Source of the DNA: Cunninghamella blakesleeana
Taxonomy: Eukaryota; Mucoromycota; Mucoromycetes; Mucorales; Cunninghamellaceae
DNA: 64,000 bases
Reading direction: 5' to 3'
Assembly: GCA_017871115.1 (NCBI GenBank)
Contig: JAFCIZ010000001.1
Span: 1,097,501-1,161,500, forward strand
Below, piece after piece: positions 42,029 through 53,644 of this stretch. Both the position numbers and the translations under genes were made by a program. The notes under the pieces were generated by a model that made no database searches, was not told the origin of the DNA, and saw only the letters and a program-made list of their open reading frames with translations. Positions within the stretch are counted from its first letter, which is position 1; the number at the start of each line of letters is the position of its first letter.

Positions 42029-43526
42029 TCAGCGCTGTAAAACAGTAGGAGGAACAAATACATGTACATTTTCATCCCAAGCGCAAGTAGCAATTTGACC
42101 TTGAACATATAAATTCCAATCCAAACCAAGTACGAATTCCGTATGAGCATCATGTACATCAACCATATTTTGACCAGGAGGTGCATTGATATCCCAAAAT
42201 CGTACACTCATATCATATGAAGCACTAGCAATGATATTACCTTTATGTGGAGAACACTTCACTCTTCTTACAGCATATTCATGTCCAGGGAAACATATGA
42301 CCTCTCTACTTGTATTACGTAAATCCCACACTTTGATTGTTTTATCCACTGATCCTGTTACAAACATGTCTTGATTATATTTATTCCAATCTACTGATAA
42401 TACTTCATTATTGTGTGCAAAAACGGTTTGAATTGATCTTGGGCTTTTGGTATCCCATATTTTAACGGTTTGATCACCAGAGCCTGATAATAATAATGTT
42501 GGGTTATAAGGTGACCATGCTGTACTATACACACAATGTGTATGTTCTGTATATGTTTGTAAAGATCTAGGTGCTTGCGGATTCCACTATTTTTTAATTA
42601 AAAAATAAAAAATAATAACAGGGGGAAAAGGTATATATATGAATCAATCTCAACCATCACCATCACTATAGATATATATGCTATGATATGACAATACGTT
42701 AAACACTTACAATTTTTACTGTATGATCCCAAGATCCGCTAGCAAATATATCCTTTGTAACTAAATTCCAATCTACAGAAAACACTTCTCTTTGATGTTC
42801 TTTCCAATTTTGGATAGGAAATTCCTAAATAGATAATAAATAAAAAAATAGTTATAGATAAATAAAAACTCCTCTAAATCTTATTTTCTCCACAAACTCT
42901 CACACAAAAAAAATGCGTGTTTTTTTGACTTTAACCCCACTTAAAATAAAAATTAAAAAAATGATAATAATTATCCATCTTACCGTTAAAGTCGCATCCC
43001 ACAATTTAATAGATCCATCACCACTAGAGGCAATAAGTTGATTCTCATTCACTTCACTCCATGCTAAATCAAATAATCCATCTTGAGTATCATAACTAAT
43101 ATAATAATAGCAATAACAACAACCATAATAGTATATTGGTAGTTGATGTATATAAAAATAAGTACGCTGTTTATTTTTTTATTTAATGTTCATATCAATA
43201 TATATGCATATTTTTTTTAAATATATATATATTATATTACACTCGTTCTAACACGACACCTTCTGGTCCACCACCTACACCTAATAAATACAATCGACCA
43301 TTCCCTACTAGTCCATAATTTGAAGAAGAAGCTACCGCTAATTTATTTTCGTAGAAAGGACTCCATTTAACCTATATAATTTTTCATAACATAAATAAAT
43401 AAAAAGTAAATAAAATAGTAGTAATACAAATAAATATAATGATAATGATAATTGATTGAAAAAGAAAAATAATATATATCTTACTGAATATCCATTAAAA
43501 CCTTCTGTTCGAAACCGTGTAAACAT
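42029..43526 (-). CDS. PEX7: peroxin-7, PTS2 import receptor (WD40)
   Basis: Five exons (43485-43526, 43241-43371, 42984-43095, 42711-42824, 42029-42586) give 318 residues, the normal Pex7 size. Pex7 binds PTS2 cargo in the cytosol and delivers it to the peroxisome with a co-receptor. The N-terminus [20 protein letters not shown] and the phrase [18 protein letters not shown] are characteristic. WD40 repeats follow, with ending motifs such as [47 protein letters not shown] and [10 protein letters not shown]. The first intron donor of exon 2 is set at GT/GTAATA because it alone keeps [14 protein letters not shown] in frame. The C-terminal [10 protein letters not shown] is also typical. Confidence 0.96.
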
Positions 43527-44596
43527 TATGTATAAATAGTATATTATCTATTTAATATATATAAAATAAAAAGCAAAAGTATAATACAAAAAAAATGAAA
43601 AATGAAAAATGAAAGAAAGAAAAAAGGAGCTGAAAAAAATTGTGGATTAAAAAAAAGCTGACAAAAATCATTGTAAAAATTTTATTCACCGACAATTAAC
43701 CAGTACTAACTTTTCATATGATAAATACATTTAATTTTATTATTATAGAAATAAAAATAAAAGGGTTTGTTGAGTATTGTAAATAAATAAATAGTATATA
43801 AAATTGGTAAAAAAAAAAAAAAAATAATAAAAATAATAGTATGAAAATATATAATAATTATAATTATAACAAAACAAAAAAAAATAAAAGCTATTAATAA
43901 ATATTTATAAGTATTTTTTGGTCCGTCCAATTTATCTATATAAATATATAAAAAACATTAAATTATATTAACAAACTGTTTACTGAAAGAATTATTATGC
44001 ACAGAAAGTGAAGGAGAGAAGGCGTGGTATAAGTTATTCCAAAAAAAAAGAGAGAGGATTATAATATTCACCTAAAAAAAAATAGAACCAGCAATAATAT
44101 TAAATAATAGTAGTTTTATAATTTAATATTATTATTGTTAGCTATAATGTATTTATATATATATATATATATATGTATCTATATATTGTATCTATAATTT
44201 AATGTATATACCCGCTTCACTATTCCAATTTGCTATTCCTATTTCCTTCCAGAATAACACAACATATGATTCATCCAATCCTTTTATCATCTTCTTCTGT
44301 ATAAAACCATTCCTCCTCCATAAAACGTCCCTTCTCTCCAAACACACTATATACATTCATACATATATACATAAATACATACGTATATATATATATATAT
44401 ATATCTTTTTTAAAAAAAGAAATAAAAAATAATAAATCAAATAATCACCTTTTCTTCTTTTTTTTTTTTTTGATTTACAAACCAAGCTAATAACCAACCA
44501 ATTTACAATAACACCCAAAAACACCACTTATCCTCTTATCTTATTCCTATCTTTTTTTTTAATCTATTAATTATTATTATCCCGTTCCTTGATCAA
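43527..44596. other. 1.1 kb intergenic region
   Basis: This gap lies between the PEX7 start and the stop of the RRM/zinc-finger gene, both minus strand. It contains A-rich and TA-rich sequence, a TA tract near 44156-44174 and a C-rich stretch (about 44200-44350, 44470-44530) suggesting the antisense of a pyrimidine-poor transcript end. The short plus-strand frames within it have simple-sequence composition and no recognisable family. Confidence 0.45.
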
Positions 44597-47500
44597 TTAG
44601 TATTCAGAAGCTCCAAATGAGTTAGGTTCAGATGCTGTTGGATTAGGTGCATTACACTTGCCACAATAAGAGCGCTTTGCAAAATCTTGATAAAAACAAA
44701 ATAAAATAATAATGAATGAGTATTATATTATAGAATTTATACTTTTTATTTTTTTTTTAATAAACTTACTAAGGAAATTGCATCCATTATTTTTGCATAC
44801 CCAGTCGCCACCTAATAAAAAAAATATTGATAGAATAATAATAATAATAATAATAACAATAATAATAGTAATAGTAATAATAATAAGAAAAATAATAAGA
44901 AAACCAACAAAAATTAAAAAAAATAAAAAATAAAAAATATAATCACAACACAAATACACACAAAAAAATGCCACACACACTACATATACGTATATGTACA
45001 ATAAAACTCTATAATTTATTTATTACTTTTCAAACTAGCGTTCGGATGATAACCACCACCAGGATAGGCAGGTACAGGAGGAGGTGTTTGAGAAGCTGTA
45101 TTTGGCTTTGCTGTATGGCATTTTAAACAATGGAATCTTGATGCAAAATTATGAGAATTACATTTGGGACTATTATTATTATTAATAGTTATAAAAAAAA
45201 ATTAATATATATATCATTAATAAATATCATACATTCTTCATTTTTTTAAAAAATAAATAAATATACGATAAAATAAATTAAAACAAACTTACCAATACCA
45301 ATCACCTGCTCTAAAACCATGGCCACCTGTTCCAGGTGCAGGTGTATTTCCGGGAGGAAGATTACCGTAACCATAAGGAGGAGGAGGGCCACCTGCGCTA
45401 CCAGGTCCACCATAAGAATCATACCCATAACCAAGATGAGGAGGTGGACCTCCGTGAGGAGAAGGTGGGGGAGGGTAAGGAGGCTGAGACATTGGCGGTA
45501 AAGGATTTGGATTAGGTGTATGACATTTATAGCAAGACATACGAGAAGCAAAATTTTGGAATCCGCAGGCAGGATTTGGACAAAACCAGTCGCCAGGTCT
45601 AATACTTGAAGGATGGTGAGGACGAGGAGGAGGATAATGATGAGGAGTAAAACTACCTGGTGGATGAGAAGAGGAAGAAGAAGCAGATGGTGGTGGTGGT
45701 GGTGGACCATGGTGGTGTGAATGATGGTGTGAATGTGGTGGAGGTGCGTGATAATGATGTGGACGAGGAGGTGGAGGGTGATGGTGAGGAGATGAGCCAT
45801 GAGAGGGAGGACGATAACTTCCACATTTTAAACATTGGGCCCTTGAAGAATAATTATGAAAACTGCAATTCGTATTAGGACACATCCAATCACCAGGTGT
45901 AAAAGGAGAGGGTGAATGATGAGTTGAAGAAGATCCATGATGTGAAGTAGAAGGAGAAAAGGTATGAGGTGGACCACCTCCACTACCACTAGCTGAAATA
46001 GATAAAGGTGTTGATGTTGAATGACCATTTGCTAAAGGTGTTCCAGGTGTAGAGTTAGGTGTTGGTGCAGAAGGATTTTCAGCATTACATTTAAAACAAT
46101 GACGTCTAGAAGCAAAATTATGGAAACCACAGTTAGGACAATTCCAATCACCAGGACGAACCTGGCGAGTTTTTGATTGGAGAGGAAAAGGTGATAACAT
46201 ACTTTGAGCAGCTTCTACTACACGATCACTACTTGGAGATACTTCGATAACACGATCACTAAGGCAGCGACCATTTAAATGTAAAGCTTTAACTGCATCG
46301 CTATGCTGCAAAAAGACGATAAATCCAGAAAGACTTGGCTTTGTTTGATCATTGGATTGCATCATCCACATTGTAGAAGGACGAAGACTGTTTGATGAGA
46401 ACCATGCCTCTAATTCACCTTGTGTCACTTCATAAGGTAAACCAGCTAAATGAATTACTTTGGATTCTTCTTTTTTAAATTGCTCTAAATCAGCTCCGGT
46501 ATCAATTGGGTGAACAAACACATCATTGTGACGAGACTTGGTTAAGTGACGTATAACATTGATAGTAGTTGAAGGTATATTAATTGATCCCGGTTTAAAT
46601 TTATTTTTTTTATCGTTATTGGCCGCAATAGCTGCAGTAGTTGTAGAGGCTGTATTTTTATTGTTATTATTATTATTACTATTATTATTGCTACTGGTGT
46701 CATTATTATTTTCATTATTTTTAATGCTATTTTCATTATTATTGGCTTCATTATTTTCAGTCTCGTCTTTTCCTATTGTAGTTGTAGCTGGTGCTGGTGC
46801 TGGTGCTGGTGTAGTTGGCACTGTTGCTGTATCCTCATTTACAATATCCAATCGAAAAATAGTACATAACTCTTTAAGACTAGTTGTACGGAGGTGAACT
46901 TCAGGATGATGTACTTGCCATCGTTGAATTTCTTGTTTAAGGTCAAACATACGAGGTTGTGAAAGATAATCGGGTAATTCTAATTTTTTATCTCTTGCTT
47001 CACGAGGTAATTGAATACGTAAAACCCATCCACCATGAGTGACAAAACAAAAATCCAATTGTTGATCAATAATTTCAGTTGTAATTGCTGTATGAAGCGA
47101 TTGAATAGCTTCTTCTAAGGTACCAGCTGATGATATCATTTCAGAGGTCACACCACTAACTTGAGTACAAAATTGTGTAAGAGGAGTATTTTCAGGTTTA
47201 ACATAAATTTTTTGATTAGTTATAATCTCCATGTTAGTACTATTCACAATAGCAAATGATAATTGTATGATTTCAGCACTTTCCTATTAAAAATTATTAT
47301 TAAAAAAAAAAGATAAATAGGTAAAGTTAATAAATAATTTAATATATATATGAAAAAGAGAGAAAAAAGAAATAAAAAAAATGATATACTTTATATTATT
47401 ACCTTTGTGACTTGTACGGCAGCAGGATTGGTAGGGTTTTCATCACAAGTAACTTCGATATGAAGTACTACTAAACGTTTAAAAGGTACTAAAGTTTCTA

Positions 47501-47750
47501 TTTTTTCAATTTCTGTAGAAGACTGATTTTCATTACTACCAACATCATCAGTATTTGTAATTTGTTGTTCAGTTAAATTTTCTTCAATTTTCATATTTTC
47601 ATTGTTTGAAACTTCTGTAGATATGCTTTCTTCTTTTATAGTAACATCATGAGTTTCAGTATCGGTTTGACCTTCAAGTAATACTCTCTTTGCATCTTGA
47701 TATTCATCAGTTTCAGAAGGAGGTGATTTTCTTTTATTATTTGACTCCAT
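44597..47750 (-). CDS. RRM and five RanBP2-type zinc fingers with degenerate ERI-1-like exonuclease domain
   Basis: Five exons (47403-47750, 45293-47283, 45027-45169, 44770-44811, 44597-44685) give 870 residues. Residues about 90-260 resemble the ERI-1/DEDDh 3'-5' exonuclease fold (EIIQLSFAIVN, YVKPENTPLTQFCTQVSGVT, FVTHGGWVLRIQLPREA), but catalytic acids are missing. After an Asn-rich linker comes an RRM (about 393-465; VIHLAGLPYEVTQGELEAWF, GFIVFLQHSDAVKALHLNGR). Five RanBP2-type fingers follow (about 490, 581, 681, 779, 828), each GDW-x-C...C...NFASR..C..KC; fingers four and five are split by introns. Low-complexity Pro/His/Gly linkers separate them. RanBP2-type fingers of this kind bind single-stranded GGU-containing RNA in ZRANB2. 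Start at 47750 avoids an upstream Phe/Lys-rich extension. Confidence 0.85.
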
Positions 47751-48083
47751 GGAGAATATTATTTTTTTTTTATTAAAAAAAAAACGTATAAACAAAAAAC
47801 TATTTGAAAAAATTTTTAAATACATTTTAAAAAAAATACGGACGGCGATTAAATTTTATCTTCCAAATTTGATCAAGTTTAAATTTTATTTTTTATATGT
47901 GGGTATAAATATTTATATATAAAAAGAATAATAATGAAATATAAAATAGGATAAACAATAAAAATATAATATTAAACAATAAATATAATAATAATAGCAA
48001 AAATAGTAATAATAAATTATACTATATAATTTATGTTATAATAATTAATGATACAATTAATAAAATCTTGAATTAAAATTCAT
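47751..48083. promoter_or_regulatory. upstream region of RRM/zinc-finger gene
   Basis: This 333-base gap carries the promoter of the zinc-finger gene and the 3' flank of the next minus-strand gene. The word tacggacggcgatt near 47837 lies about 90 bases upstream of the chosen start. Confidence 0.4.
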
Positions 48084-49303
48084 TTAAGCATACCGAGCTT
48101 GACCTATTCCTTCATAACTTAAAGATGTTAAAGAACTACCAAAGCCGCTTTCCTCGAAATCACCTTCCAATATTTCATCACTTGTACTATAATAATTATT
48201 ACTTCTATCTTGAGTTTTCCTATTAAAAAATATAATATAAATATAATTGATTAAAAAATCATCATATATAACAACACATAAAAAATAAAATATAACAGCA
48301 ATTACATGTTTGATCTTAGCTTTTTGTTATTTTTTCTAATAACTGTTGACATAGATCGTTTTTTAGCTTCTTTGTGTTCCTTGACAATGTCTTCTTTGAC
48401 CCATATTTCCCTTTTGAATTGACTAAAAAATGAATCTTCTGCATCCTCATCGTGCCAATCACTTTTTGTTACTTGATCTTTTGTTGTATGGGTGATTTGA
48501 TTTGATTCATTATCTAACTCTATGACAGAGCTTTCTAATAATACATGTTCGTGCTTATCTTGAATCTTTCTTTTATCATGATTATTTTGTTTACAGGTTA
48601 CTTGACTCTATTAAAAAATAATTAGTATAATATATACATATATATTTCGAATTTGTATAAAACTATGTCCTTTTTGTTTTGTTTTGTTTTGCATTGTTTA
48701 ATTTAATTATACCTTCGGAGTTGATTTAAAATTTGAACCAGAATTAGTTACACCAGTGACAAAGGCTTCTACCTTTATAAAAAAAACAAAAAAACAAAAA
48801 AAAAAGTAAAAAATCTACTTAATAAACTTCATGGCAATTTTTATGCATGATTTTTTTTAACCTACATCATCCCAACTATACTCAATTTCAATTGTCGGTA
48901 AGGGTTGTATAACATTATCATCATCAGTATTAGTAGCTACTGTATTATCCACTTGATGTATATTATCTGTAAAAGATTTTTTTTCATTTTCTTTAATTGC
49001 TAACTCTAAAGAATTATTAATATTTGGTAAACTATCAGCTTTTATATTTAAATCGTATTTTGAATGGTTGTTATCATTTTTATAAATATTTTTGTGTGAA
49101 GCACTGTATAAACGACTTAGAGATTTTGCCATCGCGAGATCTTTTTGAAACTGACTTTCTTCTTCGTCTATACTTGCTTTCATTACTAAATTTACATTTT
49201 GAATCCCATTTTTATTCTGATCTATTGATTGATTTATTTTTGATTGTTGCTGCTTTTTATCATTATTTGTATTTTGCAACCATTTTGTTATTTTTTTTTG
49301 CAT
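48084..49303 (-). CDS. unrecognised acidic protein with PIP-like N-terminus
   Basis: Four exons (48862-49303, 48713-48768, 48306-48607, 48084-48219) give 311 residues. The protein starts MQKKITKWLQ, which fits the loose spacing of a PCNA-interacting (PIP) motif, Q-x-x-I-x-x-aromatic, though position eight is Leu. About residue 40-60, EEESQFQKDLAMAKSLSRL resembles a ubiquitin-interacting-type helix and the DLE-x-A-x-x-LS segment of RAD51AP1. The middle and C-terminal parts are polar and acidic, ending in a Ser/Gly/Tyr-rich tail. No enzyme domain is visible. A role in replication or repair is only a suggestion. The start at 49303 is chosen over 49352-49354 because the upstream extension is hydrophobic and would bury the motif. 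Confidence 0.6.
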
Positions 49304-49937
49304 AACAAAATAATGTAATGTGCTTATTACTTTTAAAAAAATTAAAGAGAACAAAAAAAAATTACAAAATTGATTTTTTTATAAAAAAAGATTATAACAC
49401 CGCTCATTTTTTTTGGTCTAGTATTTTTATCTATAATAAAATTAATAGTAATACACGAGATGCCCACACACAGATAAAATAAAATAAATTAAACGCGTAT
49501 ATAAATGGGTGGTTTTTATCAATATTCTAGTTCAATTTGTACTTAGGAAGAAGAACTATACTATATATGATACAAAATTAATATAAATATAAAATAAAAT
49601 AATCACAAATAATATGATCATAAAAATTTAATTTTTTATAGGTAGAAATGTGCAATAATTTAAAACTATGAATAAGAAATAAATATAAATAAATTCATAA
49701 ATGAATTTACTTTTAGTAAAGGGAATACAAAAAATAAGATAGGATAACATGCAATTGAAAATATAAAATATAAAAAAACAAATAAAAATATTGAAATAAA
49801 AATGAATAAATACATGCAAAAGAATAATAATGGTAATATATATATATATATATAAGTTAAACATTAAAACAATACGAATGAGTAAAATATAAATAATAAT
49901 AATAATAATAATGAAAAAAAATACATATATATAAAAA
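49304..49937. other. intergenic, TA-rich
   Basis: This gap lies between the start of the unrecognised acidic protein gene and the stop of the GATA-factor gene, both minus strand. The minus-strand frame at 49628-49945 is Ile/Tyr/Phe-rich simple sequence and is not supported. The word gggtggtttttatcaatattc near 49506 is the only notable non-simple piece. Confidence 0.4.
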
Positions 49938-52162
49938 CTATACATTATAATTGCCCATCACCATGTTATTATTAGCCATATATCCGCCTTGCTGTTGCTG
50001 TCGCTGTTGTTGTTGTTGTTGTTGGTTATTATATTGTTGATGTATCTGCTGATGATGTAAATGCTGCTGTAATTGTTGTTGTTGATGTTCTTGTGAATAA
50101 AATGCTGCAGCTGCTATTGATGACGACGATGATGATGAAGTATTATTATTATTATTGTTATTATTAAATGGAAAAGAAGTTGGTGGTAAATAAAAAGAAT
50201 TTGGCGGTAACATAGTAGTAGCCGATAATAAAGGGGACACTTCCGGAGAAGGGTTAAGAGAATTAGGCACACTTGCGCTTTCATCTCTTTGCTTTTTCAT
50301 TGATTTTCTCGAATTACCGGGCTGGGCGCCGGCTACATTATTATTTCCATCATATCTTTGTCTCTTTTTAATCACATCTGTTTTCATAGATAACGGCCGT
50401 TGCTCATGGTGTAATTTTAAATATAATCCACAAGCATTACATAACGGTGATCCTTCATCATCCCTTCGCCATAATGGTGTTGTTGTTGTACTACAGTTTG
50501 AACATTCCAATTGAGGTTCATCTCCAGTTGATTCTTTCTTATTTCCATGTGGCTTTAATGTTTTTGGTCTAGGTGTGTTGTGTAATTTTTGACTATTCAT
50601 TCATCATTTTTTAAAATAAAATAAAGGAATAAAAGAAATTAATATTAAAATTATAATTATTATTTTAAGAACAAAAAAAAAAAAAAAAAAAATAGTGTGA
50701 TTTAAAGTTACTTACTATAATCCGCATGCATTACACAAAAGTTGATCATCAGGTGATCGTCGCCACAATGGAGTAGACGTTGCACCACAATTTGAACAAA
50801 TTGGTGGAGTGGTTGGTGAGTCATTTAGTCTACCTTGTATAAACATAGGTGGTTGTGGATTAGTAGGCTCATTTGGTATGGTATGTCTTAGTGTTGGTGA
50901 ATGATTGGGTGTAGAAAAAGTCGATGGTGGATTTTGAGAAGGTGATATTTGCATGTTCCTTATAAATAAAGATATTAAAAAAAATATATATTATTAAATT
51001 AAAAAATTACAATCAAAATATTTTTCTTTATCGTCGTTATATTATTATTACTATTATTACTATTATTACTATTATTATTACTCTAATTTTTTATTACTTA
51101 CAAACTATTATAATCCATCATATATGGTGAATTTGTTGCTGTAGTATTATTATACGAAAATCCATTTCCACCAATATTAGCATTTGAAACTTGATTATTT
51201 ACAAAACGTTGTTGTAAAGATAAAGGTATTGTTGCAGGTGGCACTGATACGGAAACGTATAAAGCATTATTGTTGTTACTATTGCTGCTGGTATTATTAT
51301 TATTACTATTTTGATCCATTAATCCATTTGGACTAGAACTAATAGAGTTGGCATGTGGAAGTTGCTGATGTTGAATATTGGGTGAAGATGACGATGATGA
51401 TGATGAAAAAATTTGATTTAAAGGGAGTATATCAAAATGATTATAAAAATTATTGGTATTATTATTATTTACGATAGTATTATTTGTTAAAAAGAGACTT
51501 CCAGTATCTAAAGCACCAAAAATATTTTCTAATTCTATACTTTGATCAATAGCTTGATCAGAGGTAAATCGAGGTAAAGTAAAATTATAAAAAGATTGAT
51601 CCACGTTATATACTGGAGCATTTTCTTCTTGTTTAATAGTATTTATTAATTTTTCATTTTGAGATGGTGGTGGTGGTGATATTGTTGCTTTTGTCATATT
51701 ATTGTTGCTGTCGTTTGTCATTAGTTGTGAATTAGAAGCAGTTGTATCAATAATAGATCTGTTTTCCATTACTATATCTTTATCAACACTATTATCATTA
51801 TTATTATTATTATTATTGCCCTTATTATCATTATTATTTTCATTAGATAAAGAGTTATTGGAAGAAGTTGTTTTCATTTTATTAAGATAAGCAGTACGTT
51901 CTTTTGCTGAAATACTAATTGAGCGATGACGATTTAACTGTTGAGCAGTATGCATAGATAAGGATGATGGTTTTTGATTCTTTGATAATTGTTGTCGGAA
52001 CCATAATCTCCAAGAAAGATTTTCTAGTCTAGATCCATTTTCTAAAGAATCTTTTACTTTGGTACAAACTTGCCAGGTTTTTGATAATTCTTCTTCTGAA
52101 GCTAAATTAACGAAAGATAAAAAGGATTTGCTTCCTTTTACCTTTAGTACAAGTGGTGCCAT
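49938..52162 (-). CDS. AreA/NIT2-like GATA factor with two zinc fingers
   Basis: Three exons (51102-52162, 50716-50958, 49938-50592) give 652 residues. The N-terminus carries the AreA-specific conserved block ([32 protein letters not shown]). A disordered Asn/Ser-rich region follows. Two C-x2-C-x17-C-x2-C GATA fingers are present: the first at about 408-432 ([14 protein letters not shown]...CNACGLY), the second at about 465-489 ([14 protein letters not shown]...CNACGLY), followed by the canonical basic tail [20 protein letters not shown]. The tail after finger one is divergent ([14 protein letters not shown]). An intron splits finger one at its GLY. AreA-type factors activate nitrogen-catabolic genes. 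The C-terminus is poly-Gln/Asn. Nitrogen regulation is inferred from the family. Confidence 0.9.
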
Positions 52163-52661
52163 TAATCCTTAAATCTTAAAAATAACTTTTTTTATTTTAT
52201 TTATAAGGTGAAAAAAAAAAAAAGGAAAAGAAAAAGAAAAAATGAAAAATGCGGGAAAAAAATATAAAAAAACTACGGAGATTTAAATTTTAATTGATAA
52301 AGTTTTTAAGTCACTTTTTTAAAATAAAAAAGAAAGATGAAAATGACAAATATGGTTAGTAACTTTATATATAAGGTAATTGAATAAAAAACAAAAAAAA
52401 AAAGTATAATTTTTTTATAAAAAATTAAATAAATAAATATTTATAATCTAGGCAATTTTTTATTTTTTTTAAAAATACAACATAAAACATATGCATGAGC
52501 TCATTTTTAATATTTTTGTGTGGGGAGATTCTAGTTTAAATAGTAATTTTTTGATCTTTTTAAAAAAAAAAGCTTCGCATTAAAAATTTTTTAATAAAAC
52601 TCCGCGTACAACATTTTTCAATTATTATTTCTCTCTAGCTATTTGATTTAATTACTTTATA
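52163..52661. promoter_or_regulatory. divergent promoter, GATA factor / ribose-5-phosphate isomerase
   Basis: About 500 bases separate the two divergent starts. CG-containing words lie near both ends: ctacggagattt near 52273 on the GATA-factor side and actccgcgtaca near 52600, about 60 bases before the isomerase start. A T/A dyad lies at about 52557-52571. Confidence 0.5.
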
Positions 52662-53644
52662 ATGTATCGTTTTAAACAGCCTAATTTTATTCATGTATTA
52701 AAGCGTACATTATCAACAAATATTGAACAAGGTAAAAAGCTTGCAGCCATAAAAGCAGTTGAAGAAACAATAAATCCTAACAAACATAAAGTTATTGGTA
52801 TTGGATCTGGATCCACTATTAAATATGCTATCGATCAAATTGCTCAAAGAGAGGATTTAAAACATCTCATTTATATTCCTACCAGCTATCAAACAAAACA
52901 GTTAATTACTGATATGAAATTAACACTTGGTACTTTAGAAGAGTAAAATATATGAAAAATAGGAATAAAATAATGGTAAGGGAGAAAGGGTATAGAGTAA
53001 TAAGTATTATTTTTTTTATTGCTTTTTTATTATTTTAGATGTTCCAATGGTATTGATATAACTATCGATGGTGCTGATGAAGTAGATCAAAATTTATCTT
53101 GTATTAAAGGTGGGGGTGGTTGTCTTTTTCAAGAAAAGTTAGTAGCCCAAATGTCAGATCAGTTCATTGTTATTGCTGATGAAAGAAAAAAATCTACTAA
53201 TTTAGGTACAAAGGTACATACTGGATCTTAATTTCCATATAAATAGATAATTATTAAAAAGTAAAAAAGAAAAAAGAAATGCTTACCATCATTATCCGCT
53301 TTTTTATTTAAATAATTGTTTTATTTTAGTGGACACAAGGCATACCTATCGAAGTAATACCAATGGCAGTTCCTTCAATACAAAAAATATTAAAAAAAAA
53401 ATATCCACAATCATCAATACAGCTTAGAATGGCCCATCCTTCTACTTTTGCAGGCCCCACTATCACAGAAAATGGTAACTTTTTATTAGACTGCCACCTT
53501 GGTCCCCTTGGTTCTCATGCAATGGATATCTATCTAGACATTAAAAGTTTAACAGGTGTTTTAGAAGTTGGATTATTTTGTAATATGGCGAATAAAGCTT
53601 ACTTTGGTAATGTAGATAATACGGTGGAAATATGGGTAAAATAA
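52662..53644 (+). CDS. RKI1: ribose-5-phosphate isomerase A
   Basis: Three exons (52662-52942, 53039-53213, 53330-53644) give 256 residues. The enzyme interconverts ribose-5-phosphate and ribulose-5-phosphate in the pentose phosphate pathway. Visible motifs are the phosphate-binding [34 protein letters not shown], the catalytic-region [16 protein letters not shown] and, near the C-terminus, [20 protein letters not shown]. About 20 residues precede the conserved core ([20 protein letters not shown]), basic and hydroxylated like a mitochondrial presequence, unusual for a normally cytosolic enzyme. No other in-frame ATG lies between that start and the core. Exon junctions preserve LEE-CSNGID and GTK-WTQGIP. 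Confidence 0.95.

Noticed and set aside
44723..45001. 92-codon minus-strand frame overlapping an exon of the zinc-finger gene
   Set aside because: Mostly intron simple sequence; only the part 44770-44811 (GDWVCKNNGCNF) is coding and is included in that gene.
45246..45824. 192-codon minus-strand frame overlapping the zinc-finger exon
   Set aside because: Out-of-frame shadow of the Pro/His-rich region; the overlapping frame contains intact zinc fingers.
49628..49945. 105-codon minus-strand frame
   Set aside because: Ile/Tyr/Phe-rich simple sequence in the 3' flank of the GATA-factor gene.
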